Assembly (NCBI GenBank): GCA_016213625.1
Contig: JACQZZ010000033.1
Coordinates: forward strand, 1-38,435
From: Actinomycetota bacterium
Lineage (GTDB): Bacteria; Actinomycetota; Acidimicrobiia; Acidimicrobiales; Ilumatobacteraceae
Length of the DNA stretch: 38,435 bases
Direction: 5' to 3'
Shown here: in pieces, positions 32,156 through 38,435 of the stretch
How the letters are laid out: each line of letters starts with the position of its first letter
Position numbering within the stretch: the first letter of the stretch is position 1
Notes under the pieces: model-generated
Seen by the model: only the letters and a program-made list of their open reading frames with translations
What the model was told of the DNA's origin: nothing
Database searches by the model: none
Made by a program: the position numbers and the translations under genes

Positions 32156-32749
32156 ATGGCGAACATCGATCCCGGCGCCACCAGCCGGGCGTCGCGCGTT
32201 GCCCAGATCGTTCGCGACTGGTGGCCCGCACCGGCATTCGTCGCCGGAGCACTACTCGCGCAACAGCTGCTGCTGAGCTCGCGCTACGACGTCGGCGGCC
32301 ACGCCGCCGAACACCTCGCCGGTGCAACCGCACCTCTCATGGCAGCAGCGGTCCTGTCCATCCTGTTCTGGGCGACACCCCGGGCTCGCCGTCAGATCGA
32401 TCTGCTCGTGACCGCAGGTCTGTGGTTCGCAACGACGCTGCTGGTGATGGTCGGCAACCTGCGCGTCGTCGACGACCTTGTGGCCGCGGGGTACTCGCGC
32501 GCGCCGACCGGCTCGGTTCCCGACGTTGCCGATCACTCCCTCGCCAACTCTTCGGTCTGGTACGCAGAGCTGGCCGCTTTGCTCCTCGTCGCCGCGTGGC
32601 GTCGGCGTCGACATGTCGGTAACCGGGCGACGATCGGCGCAGTCGCCGCCACCGTGATCATCCCACCCTGGATCATCCCAGGCGCCGGAGTCATCGTCCT
32701 CGCGATCGTTCGCCTCGCACAGCGCGGCCGGGGTGCCAATCACCGGTGA
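32156..32749 (+). CDS. Uncharacterised four-helix membrane protein
   Basis: The 197-residue protein has about four hydrophobic segments (APAFVAGALLAQQLLL, APLMAAAVLSILFWA, LLVTAGLWFATTLLVMVG, and IIPPWIIPGAGVIVLAIVRLA) with a basic C-terminus. No named family is recognised. AGGAG abuts the ATG with no spacer, so the exact start is doubtful. It follows the second DUF2505 gene by 119 bases on the same strand and may share its transcript. It is convergent with the next two-component pair. Confidence 0.68.
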   Translation: MANIDPGATSRASRVAQIVRDWWPAPAFVAGALLAQQLLLSSRYDVGGHAAEHLAGATAPLMAAAVLSILFWATPRARRQIDLLVTAGLWFATTLLVMVGNLRVVDDLVAAGYSRAPTGSVPDVADHSLANSSVWYAELAALLLVAAWRRRRHVGNRATIGAVAATVIIPPWIIPGAGVIVLAIVRLAQRGRGANHR

Positions 32750-32840
32750 CTGGATGACTTCCTCCACCAGCTGACCTGAAGGATTCACCTCGCGGTGCTC
32801 GCCATGGTTGGTGGGCCGGCAGCGTCAGGGCGTCCGACTC

Positions 32841-33527
32841 TCACACCGTCGGCGGATGCCGCGGCGGCTTGCCGATGCCGGCGTCGCGGGCGGCCGCGAT
32901 GGCCTGGGCGCGATCGGCGACTTGCAGTTTGGTGAAGATGTTGGAGACGTAGTTGCGCACGGTTCGTTCGCTGAGGAAGAGCTCGTCGGCGATGGCCGCG
33001 TTGCGCTTGCCGCGAGCGAGCTGCTCGAGCACCTCCTGTTCGCGTTGGGTCAGTTGCGGGAACGGGTCCGGCGCTGTGTGCTCGGACTGTTCCGGCGTTC
33101 GTCCGAGCATGTCCAGCAAACGTCTCGCTGTTGTCGGACCGAAGATCGCTTCGCCACGTGCGATGCCGCGCAGCACCGCAGCGATCTCGTCGTCGTCAGC
33201 GTCCTTCAACAGGTAGCCGCGTGCTCCGGCGCGGACCGCGGCGAAAACGAGTTCGTCTTCCTCGAACATGCTGAGCACAACGACTCCGGTGCTCGGACTT
33301 GCCGCAGTGATCCGACGAGTGGCCTCGATACCGTCGAGGTTGGGCATGCGGATGTCCATGACGACGACGTCGGGTGCGAGCGAGGCGGCGATCTCGACGG
33401 CCTCGGCACCGTCGGCAGCGACACCGACGACGTCGAATCCGCCGATCGCGGAGAGCAGCCGGGCGAGCCCGTCGCGGTAGACGGGGTGGTCGTCGGCGAT
33501 CACCAGGCGGATGTCGTCGACGGTCAC
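32841..33527 (-). CDS. NarL/LuxR-family response regulator (second pair)
   Basis: The 228-residue regulator shows the receiver motif VIADDHPVYRDGL, phosphoacceptor Asp58 in VVMDIRMPNLDG, Lys in GYLLKDA, and the LuxR helix-turn-helix LTQREQEVLEQLARGKRNAAIADELFLSERTVRNYVSNIFTKL. The GTG start overlaps the kinase stop as GTGA. It is a different subgroup from the regulator at 20033, so the two systems probably do not duplicate each other. Its targets may include the cupredoxin gene divergent from its kinase (inference). Confidence 0.94.
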   Translation of the reverse strand: MTVDDIRLVIADDHPVYRDGLARLLSAIGGFDVVGVAADGAEAVEIAASLAPDVVVMDIRMPNLDGIEATRRITAASPSTGVVVLSMFEEDELVFAAVRAGARGYLLKDADDDEIAAVLRGIARGEAIFGPTTARRLLDMLGRTPEQSEHTAPDPFPQLTQREQEVLEQLARGKRNAAIADELFLSERTVRNYVSNIFTKLQVADRAQAIAAARDAGIGKPPRHPPTV

Positions 33528-35515
33528 ACCGGCACGTCCAGTTCGACGGTGGTGCCTGAGCCAGGCCAGCTGGAAATGGTGGCGACCCCGTTGGCTGATC
33601 CGGCACGATCGGCCATATTGCGCAGGCCCATCCCGGCTGGCATCGACGTGTCGAAGCCGTGGCCGTTGTCGGCGACCTCGATGCGGAGCGTGCCGTCATC
33701 ATGGTTGACGCGAAGTGTGCACTGTGTCGCTCCGCTGTGGCGCACGACGTTGGTGAGCGCCTCAGCCACCACGCGGTACGCGGTGCTGGCTGTTGTCGCT
33801 GGTAGGTCCGGCAGGGTCGCAGGCGGATCGAAGGCGATGTGCATCCCGGTCGTCTGACGGAGATCGGTCAACAAGATTTGCAGTGCCGAAACGAGGCCGA
33901 CATCCTCGAGCACGGATGGCTGCAGGCCATCGACCACCCGACGGACACCACGAATCGCGTCGGCGAGTTGGTCGATGATGTCGTCGACGGTTGTTCCCTC
34001 GGGCAGGTGGCGACGGTGCGCTGCGAGCTTCAGCCGTGCGGAGGCCAGCGTGGGGCCGACGTCGTCGTGGAGGTCGCGGCGCACGCGGCGTCGTTCCTCG
34101 GCTTGGGCGTTCTCCAGGTCGTGTTGGGCGCGGCGCAGATCCTCGCCGATGCGAATCGCCTCCGCGGCAATGGACACGTAGCCGGCGATCTCGCGCAACG
34201 TCCGCACATCGGCGTCGCCGAGGGCCTCGCCTTGCCTGGCGGTGACCAGCACCTCGCCAACGTGTCGCCGCCCATAGCGCAACTCGACGTGCGTGACCGG
34301 TCCGTTCGGCTCGCCGAGCCTGGTACTGCCGAGTCCCTCGACGACGAGCTCGATCGAGCCGAGCCGCAACTCGGCGCGCATCGTCTCGGCCAGCGCTCCC
34401 GCTGTGGCAAGGGGATCGTCGTCGACGAGAAGCTGCTCGGCGAAACGAGTGGCCATCACTGCAGGAGGACTGCCCCGACCGAACCAGCCACGAGTCATCC
34501 GCGTCACCGCACCTGCGACCGGCGCGCTGACCAGTACGACGGCGCCCGCGGCGAGGATCCCCGGCACCGTCAGAGGCGTACTGTCACCGACGACAGCGGC
34601 GAGCAGGGTCAACACGCCTAGGTACACAGCGGAGAGTGCTGCTCCTGTCAACGCGACGAGGACGGATCGGTTGAGGAAGGTTCGAAGGTCGTACAGCTGG
34701 AACCGGACGACAGCGATCGCGATCGAGGTCGGCAACGCCAGCCCGACGAGCGCCCCGACTGCCTCGGGCGACCCGTACTGCTGCCCGAAGATCACCGGGA
34801 CCAACGCGTCGACAACGAACCAGGCGACCACGACAACGCCACCGACAAGAACGGTCGTGTAGGGCCGTCGGTCGTCGCCGTGGACGCCGTGGCGAGCAAC
34901 CGCGACACCGATCAATGCGATCAAGGTGGCAACGAAACTGATCAACCGGGCGATCGCCGGCAGCCCGATCGCGAACTCGGCTGCTGGCGTCCCGGTGATA
35001 CCGGGGGCATCGAGGAGTTCCACCGCGTGTCGTGCAGCCACCGGTAGCGAGACAATCGCGGCGACGGCTGTGAGAGTGCCGATGAGTGCGCCGAACACCG
35101 TTGCGAACCAGAACCAGCGACGGGTGCGCGTGCGTCCGGTCGGGAAGAGCACAAGTGGTGCGACGAGCACCAGCGACCACGGCAACGCCGAGGGCCACAG
35201 TGCGACCCAAGCGGCAAGAGGGCCGCCCGGCAGCGACCCCGGATCGTTGACCAGCGTCTCAGACGCCCACCACGTCGCGAGGAAGGTGGCGGTGCCAACG
35301 CTGCAGCCGGCGAGGAGCGACCAGCCGATGGGCAGCTCCGGCCGCCGTCTGGTGACGGCCCATCCCAACAGGGCGTAGCCGATGAACTCGGCTGCAACTC
35401 CCCAACTGTCACCGTTGCCCGGCAAGTCACCCGTACGAAGTGATCCGAAAACACCAGCGGCCCCAAGTGCCACAGTGGCACCGAGTAGGCCGTGACGAAT
35501 CCACGCGCGTGTCAT
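33524..35515 (-). CDS. NarL-type membrane sensor histidine kinase (second pair)
   Basis: A 663-residue kinase with about ten N-terminal membrane helices (residues 8-340), then a GAF-like region. The HisKA_3 box AEERRRVRRDLHDDVGPTLA has its histidine near residue 483. The ATPase end shows ALTNVVRHSGATQ, VADNGHGF and GMGLRNMADRAG. Unlike the first kinase it has no PDZ-like external part, so it probably senses something within or at the membrane. It is divergent from the cupredoxin lipoprotein gene, 148 bases apart. GAAGGTGA precedes ATG 35515. Confidence 0.93.
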   Translation of the reverse strand: MTRAWIRHGLLGATVALGAAGVFGSLRTGDLPGNGDSWGVAAEFIGYALLGWAVTRRRPELPIGWSLLAGCSVGTATFLATWWASETLVNDPGSLPGGPLAAWVALWPSALPWSLVLVAPLVLFPTGRTRTRRWFWFATVFGALIGTLTAVAAIVSLPVAARHAVELLDAPGITGTPAAEFAIGLPAIARLISFVATLIALIGVAVARHGVHGDDRRPYTTVLVGGVVVVAWFVVDALVPVIFGQQYGSPEAVGALVGLALPTSIAIAVVRFQLYDLRTFLNRSVLVALTGAALSAVYLGVLTLLAAVVGDSTPLTVPGILAAGAVVLVSAPVAGAVTRMTRGWFGRGSPPAVMATRFAEQLLVDDDPLATAGALAETMRAELRLGSIELVVEGLGSTRLGEPNGPVTHVELRYGRRHVGEVLVTARQGEALGDADVRTLREIAGYVSIAAEAIRIGEDLRRAQHDLENAQAEERRRVRRDLHDDVGPTLASARLKLAAHRRHLPEGTTVDDIIDQLADAIRGVRRVVDGLQPSVLEDVGLVSALQILLTDLRQTTGMHIAFDPPATLPDLPATTASTAYRVVAEALTNVVRHSGATQCTLRVNHDDGTLRIEVADNGHGFDTSMPAGMGLRNMADRAGSANGVATISSWPGSGTTVELDVPV

Positions 35516-35663
35516 CGGGTCACCTTCGGCCCTCCGACCGGAACGCGCAAGGGCTTGGGGTTACATGCTCATTGTGACAAACCGGTGACCGGGGGCCGAT
35601 GCGCCGTGCCCGACGTTCCACGCATCGTGCAGCACACCCAATTCGTCACTCGGAGGCACCGCC

Positions 35664-36470
35664 ATGAAACATCTCGCCCTCATCCCCGTCACTGTCCTCG
35701 CCGCCACGCTCGCCGTTGCCTGTGGCAGCGATCCGCCCGACCGCTCCGCCGGGCCGGGCAAGGTCGAGCTCGGTGACTATTCCATCACCATGCCCAACCC
35801 CTTCGACGGACCGGTGGTCGATCTCGACATCACCAACCTCGGTTCGGTCGCTCACGAACTCGACCTCGCCCAGGTCGAACCTGGCACAACCCTCGAGCAG
35901 GCTGCGGCACTATTCGGGCAAGACCACCCACAGGGCGGGGTGCTGATTGCCGATCCGGGTGGCGCCACTGCCATCGGGCCCAGTGCCCATTTCGGCTACG
36001 CGCGAACTCTCAGTCCCGGCACCTACGTCTTCTCCTGCCACTTTCCCGCTTCCGACGGTATGAACCACATGCAGCACGGGATGATCGCCATGTTCACGGT
36101 GACCGACGGGAACAACAGCGACCTACCCAAGGCCGACCTCACCATCACGCTCGGCGACGATGCAATCACAGTGCCATCCCTCACGGCGGGAACACACGTC
36201 GTCGCTGTCACCAACATCGGCAAGGCGCCTCACGAGATGAACACCGGCGGAGTCCCCATTGGCACCGATCTCAGCCGAGGCGAAGAGATCGGCGCCTGGA
36301 TGGAAGGCGGACAAGTTGGCCCGCCGCCGCTCCCCATCGAGTTTCCCGGCGGCCTCAAGTCGATCGCTCCCGGCGTCACGGTCGTACTGACACTCACCTT
36401 GAAGGCAGAGCACACGTACATGTTCAGCGACGACACCAACGGGCTCACAGCTCTGATCGACGTACCGTGA
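35664..36470 (+). CDS. Lipoprotein with two cupredoxin-like domains
   Basis: The 268-residue protein has a lipoprotein signal (LAATLAVACG, cysteine near residue 20) and two tandem cupredoxin-like beta domains. The first has type 1 copper ligands: His in GSVAHELDL near residue 68, Cys in YVFSCHF near 127, and His/Met in MNHMQHGM near 135-141. The second (about 150-268) has the matching PHEMNTGG histidine but its cysteine position reads HTYMFSDD, so it probably lacks copper. It could be a copper-binding electron carrier or sensor outside the membrane. GGAGG precedes the ATG. It is divergent from the second kinase. Confidence 0.85.
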   Translation: MKHLALIPVTVLAATLAVACGSDPPDRSAGPGKVELGDYSITMPNPFDGPVVDLDITNLGSVAHELDLAQVEPGTTLEQAAALFGQDHPQGGVLIADPGGATAIGPSAHFGYARTLSPGTYVFSCHFPASDGMNHMQHGMIAMFTVTDGNNSDLPKADLTITLGDDAITVPSLTAGTHVVAVTNIGKAPHEMNTGGVPIGTDLSRGEEIGAWMEGGQVGPPPLPIEFPGGLKSIAPGVTVVLTLTLKAEHTYMFSDDTNGLTALIDVP

Positions 36471-36694
36471 CCCGGCACCGCCGCAGCCATCAAGCGCTCA
36501 TCGTCGCAGCGCGAGCCCTACGTCCGGAAGTCAGATAGTCGGCGGCGTCGATCACGGTGACCAGCTTGCAGTTGTTCCTGCGGTCGGTTGCAGCATCGAT
36601 CATGGTCATCGAGGGCGCCACGTCAGCGGATGTCGGGTCGGGCGGGTTCGTCAGGGCTGATCCCCGCCCTGCTGGGCAGGTCCGTGCGGCGGGT

Positions 36695-36839
36695 GGGTGA
36701 CGTGGCCGCCCTTCGGGCGGGTGATGTGGGTCGGCCGACCAGCGGGCGGCTGTCAATCCGTGAGCACGGGTCCGAGGTTGCGCGGCGCGTTGACATCCGC
36801 CCTTGGTCCGGTCGGCCTCAACGCCCGTACGGGCGAGCC
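36695..36839 (+). repeat. Multi-hairpin repeat, copy 1
   Basis: It matches 37998-38143 along its length. It has hairpin CCGCCC-TTC-GGGCGG (36706-36720), and a long stem in which GGCCGACC (36733-36740) pairs with GGTCGGCC (36810-36817) and GGGCGG.TGTCAA (36744-36756) pairs with TTGACA.CCGCCC (36790-36802) apart from one C/T mismatch. The palindrome GCCCGTACGGGC follows (36823-36834). The stems are conserved between copies; the 33-base apical loop is not. It lies just before the winged-helix gene. Confidence 0.85.
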
Positions 36840-36881
36840 TGGTCGGATCGGAACTTGGGGAAGTCGCCCGATCCGACCAGG
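36838..36881 (+). repeat. Perfect 14-bp hairpin before the winged-helix gene
   Basis: CCTGGTCGGATCGG (36838-36851) and CCGATCCGACCAGG (36868-36881) are exact reverse complements around a 16-base loop. It begins where multi-hairpin copy 1 ends and has no equivalent after copy 2. An operator or leader hairpin for the gene starting at 36913 is plausible. Confidence 0.75.
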
Positions 36882-36912
36882 CAACCCACACACCGCCTGA
36901 ACGGAGACCGAC

Positions 36913-37314
36913 ATGACCAACGACACCCCCACCCTGCAGCTCACTGTGTGGGACGACCCCCTCGCCGCGGACGGGTTGCAGACCGACACCGACGACGCCT
37001 TGATCTATCTCGCGCCTCTGCTCGGGCCGACTTCGACCTTGGCTTTGCATCGCTTGTCACGATGCTTGACGACGGGCACTGGTCGCGTCTGGCCGATCGA
37101 GGATCTCGCCGCCACGTTCGGTGTCGGCGCGTCGCAGATGCGCGCCTCGCTCGCCCGCTTGGAGCGGTTCGGGATGATCCGCACTGTCGGCGGCCGGACC
37201 GAGGTCCGCACCCGCGTCCCGGCATTCTCCGCCCGCCACGTCGAGCGGATGCCCGCCTACCTCGCCGCGACCTGCCCCTATCAGGTCGCCCGCGTCGACG
37301 GGCGCGCGGCATGA
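36913..37314 (+). CDS. Winged-helix DNA-binding protein of a mobile element
   Basis: The 133-residue protein has a helix-turn-helix in its middle (LALHRLSRCLTTG; IEDLAATFGVGASQMRASLARLERFGMI), typical of small winged-helix regulators found in actinobacterial plasmids and integrative elements, followed by a basic tail. The first 30 residues are acidic. It probably binds DNA to control the module or assist replication or partition (inference). Its stop overlaps the ParA-like start as ATGA. ACGGAGA lies upstream of the ATG. Confidence 0.75.
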   Translation: MTNDTPTLQLTVWDDPLAADGLQTDTDDALIYLAPLLGPTSTLALHRLSRCLTTGTGRVWPIEDLAATFGVGASQMRASLARLERFGMIRTVGGRTEVRTRVPAFSARHVERMPAYLAATCPYQVARVDGRAA

Positions 37315-37937
37315 CCGCCCCATCGGCCCGCCCGGTCACGGTGTGCGCCAGCCCGAAGGGTGGTCAGGGATGCACCACCATCGCCGCGGTGCTGGCCGTT
37401 CTCGCCGCACGGAGTAGCCAGCCGACGTTGCTTCTCGACACTCGCGGTGACGCCGCCGCGATCCTCGGTGTTTCGGACCCGGCACCCGCCAGCACGGTGG
37501 CCGACGCGATCGCCAATGCCGTCGCACCGTGCGATCGTCTACGCGTCGTCTCTGTTGCAGGCGACTGGATCGACACTGACGCGATCAGCGCGATCAGTGA
37601 GCTGTTCGCGGCGGGGTACCGGGTGATCGTGGACACCGGCACCGATCACGACGTGTTGCACCGATTCGACCCGCTGAGCCCGCAACGCCTGCTGGTGACA
37701 CGACCGTGCTACGTGGCGTTGCGACGCGCGATCGGCGTGCCGTTCGTCCCCGATCACGTCGTGTTGATCGCCGAGCATCAACGTTCACTGACCGAACGCG
37801 AGGTGAGCCTCGCCCTCACCTTGCCAGTCACCAGCGTGCCCTACGACCCGGCTATCGCCCGAGCGATCGACGCCGGACTGCTCGCCGCTCGACTCCCGCG
37901 CTGCCTCGCCAACGCGATCGCTCAACTCCCGGTCTGA
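37311..37937 (+). CDS. ParA/MinD-like ATPase of a mobile element
   Basis: The 208-residue protein has an N-terminal deviant Walker A box, SPKGGQGCTTIAAVLAVLAA, with the signature lysine of ParA/MinD/Soj ATPases, LLLDTRGDAAAILG (switch-like aspartate) and VIVDTGTDHD in the Walker B position. It is shorter than chromosomal ParA, as in actinobacterial integrative elements. It may position plasmid or element DNA, or act in conjugation. The ATG overlaps the upstream gene stop, so both are co-translated. No ParB partner is visible here. Confidence 0.78.
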   Translation: MTAPSARPVTVCASPKGGQGCTTIAAVLAVLAARSSQPTLLLDTRGDAAAILGVSDPAPASTVADAIANAVAPCDRLRVVSVAGDWIDTDAISAISELFAAGYRVIVDTGTDHDVLHRFDPLSPQRLLVTRPCYVALRRAIGVPFVPDHVVLIAEHQRSLTEREVSLALTLPVTSVPYDPAIARAIDAGLLAARLPRCLANAIAQLPV

Positions 37938-37997
37938 GCAACCGGCCGTCTCGAACCCGCGTCGACGTTCACGGGTTCGAGGCGGCCGGCACGGCCG

Positions 37998-38143
37998 GGG
38001 TGACGTGGCCGCCCTTCGGGCGGGTGCGGTGGGTCGGCCGACCGGCGGGCGGGTGTCAATCCTGGGCGGACAACTCCGGCGCGGCGGCACACGTTGACAC
38101 CCGCCCTTTCCCCGGTCGGCCTCAACGCCCGTACGGGCGAGCC
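37998..38143 (+). repeat. Multi-hairpin repeat, copy 2
   Basis: This is the partner of 36695-36839. Hairpin CCGCCC-TTC-GGGCGG lies at 38009-38023. GGCCGACCGG (38036-38045) pairs with CCGGTCGGCC (38112-38121), and GGGCGGGTGTCAA (38047-38059) pairs perfectly with TTGACACCCGCCC (38094-38106) around a 34-base variable loop. The palindrome GCCCGTACGGGC is at 38127-38138. It ends 38 bases before the ArdC-like gene, just as copy 1 precedes the winged-helix gene. Confidence 0.85.
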
Positions 38144-38181
38144 CGCGATCCGCCGCTGGCCGACAGACCCAAGGAGCCGGG

Positions 38182-38435
38182 ATGAACACCGACGAACTCA
38201 TCGAACATGTCACGACCGACCTGATCGCCGCCATCAAGAACGGCGCAGACACCTGGCAGATGCCGTGGCACACGATCGCCACCAACGCGCAACCGCGCAG
38301 CATCGACGACCGGCCCTACCGCGGGCTCAACGCCGTCGTGCTCGCTCTCACCGCCGCAACGAACGGTTGGCCGTCTGGCACATGGGCGACCTATCGAGGA
38401 TGGCAACGACACGGCGCGCAAGTACGACGCGGCGA
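38182..38435 (+). CDS. ArdC-like antirestriction protein, N-terminal part
   Basis: The first 84 residues are in the window and run off the right edge. They match the N-terminal single-strand-DNA-binding domain of ArdC-type proteins: an early helix (LIEHVTTDLIAAIKNG), TWQMPWHTI, PYRGLNAVVLALTA and a final TWATYRGWQRHGAQVRRG. ArdC relatives are carried by conjugative plasmids and integrative elements and protect incoming DNA from restriction. AAGGAG precedes the ATG. The zinc-protease half expected in full-length relatives would lie beyond the window. Confidence 0.85.
   Translation, partial: MNTDELIEHVTTDLIAAIKNGADTWQMPWHTIATNAQPRSIDDRPYRGLNAVVLALTAATNGWPSGTWATYRGWQRHGAQVRRG

Larger units (their letters stand above)
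36471..36912. other. 442-base noncoding region at the border of a mobile module
   Basis: No firm gene is present. A minus-strand frame ending at 36490 gives a short peptide with CKLVTVIDAADYLTSGRR that may be the tail of a lost gene. From 36695 the region carries the first multi-hairpin repeat and from 36838 a perfect 14-bp hairpin, then the leader of the winged-helix gene. Confidence 0.5.

Noticed and set aside
35621..35656. Possible third copy of the promoter cassette before the cupredoxin gene
   Set aside because: CGCATCGTG, CCCAATT and CTCGGAGG all occur, but the spacing differs and the palindrome and middle block are absent, so chance resemblance is likely.
36490..37050. 186-residue minus-strand frame over the multi-hairpin repeat
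   Set aside because: Most of it reads through the hairpin repeat and the winged-helix gene. Only the last 40 residues look protein-like, too little to call.
36695..38143. CRISPR array
   Set aside because: Only two long copies 1.3 kb apart with genes between them; no short regular repeats or spacers anywhere in the window.

Overview
The window is high-GC DNA with short intergenic gaps, many ATGA/GTGA stop-start overlaps, GTG starts and actinobacterial families (DUF2505, NarL-type two-component pairs, a CobN plus fused ChlI/VWA cobaltochelatase). I infer an actinobacterium, probably of the Acidimicrobiia (Ilumatobacter-like) lineage; this is inference from gene content.

Layout. (1) 1-330: an antisense fragment with bacterial Ig-like repeats abuts a truncated cobG; the junction near 300-325 may be a rearrangement or an assembly chimera. 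(2) 259-14586: an aerobic-type cobalamin cluster on the plus strand: cobG (3' part), cobH, cobI, cobJ, a bluB-cobT fusion, a cobalamin riboswitch, cbtB, cbtA, a 2Fe-2S ferredoxin, cobK, cobQ, an FhuF-like Fe-S protein, cobN and a ChlI-VWA chelatase subunit. Almost every gene overlaps the next by 1-14 bases, which suggests translational coupling. Cobalt import (CbtAB), cobalt insertion (CobN plus ChlI-VWA), ring methylation and contraction (CobG/I/J/H/K), side-chain amidation (CobQ) and lower-ligand synthesis and activation (BluB-CobT) lie together, with a B12-sensing leader ahead of the second half. (3) 14612-16210: a tyrosine integrase broken by two frameshifts, then the 3' half of a tRNA-Arg(CCT), a typical attachment-site scar, with direct repeats on both sides. 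(4) 16397-21239: two small membrane-protein genes on the minus strand, then a NarL-type sensor kinase/regulator pair and a lipoprotein gene. A 96-bp promoter-like cassette occurs in opposite orientation before the membrane-protein pair and before the lipoprotein. (5) 21240-26399: a gene-poor stretch, a small membrane protein, a TetR regulator divergent from a DUF2505 gene, then a lipoprotein overlapping a HAMP-GAF-GGDEF diguanylate cyclase. (6) 26761-31222, minus strand: a membrane electron-transfer module of an EB_dh-like lipoprotein, a Tat-exported 4Fe-4S protein, an NrfD-family quinone-interacting subunit and an Ig-cytochrome c fusion, with no molybdopterin catalytic subunit in view. (7) 31524-36470: a second DUF2505 gene, a membrane protein, a second NarL-type two-component pair and a cupredoxin-like lipoprotein. 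(8) 36471-38435: the start of a mobile-element module (winged-helix protein, ParA-like ATPase, ArdC-like antirestriction protein) with two copies of a roughly 145-bp multi-hairpin repeat.

The observations that best merit follow-up are the multi-hairpin repeat, the inverted promoter cassettes with a recurring GGGAC/GTCC palindrome, the electron-transfer module without a catalytic subunit, the FhuF-like protein inside the cobalamin operon, and the tRNA scar that suggests the cobalamin cluster may lie in an integrated island. All calls were made by reading sequence and recognising families; no database search or folding program was run.
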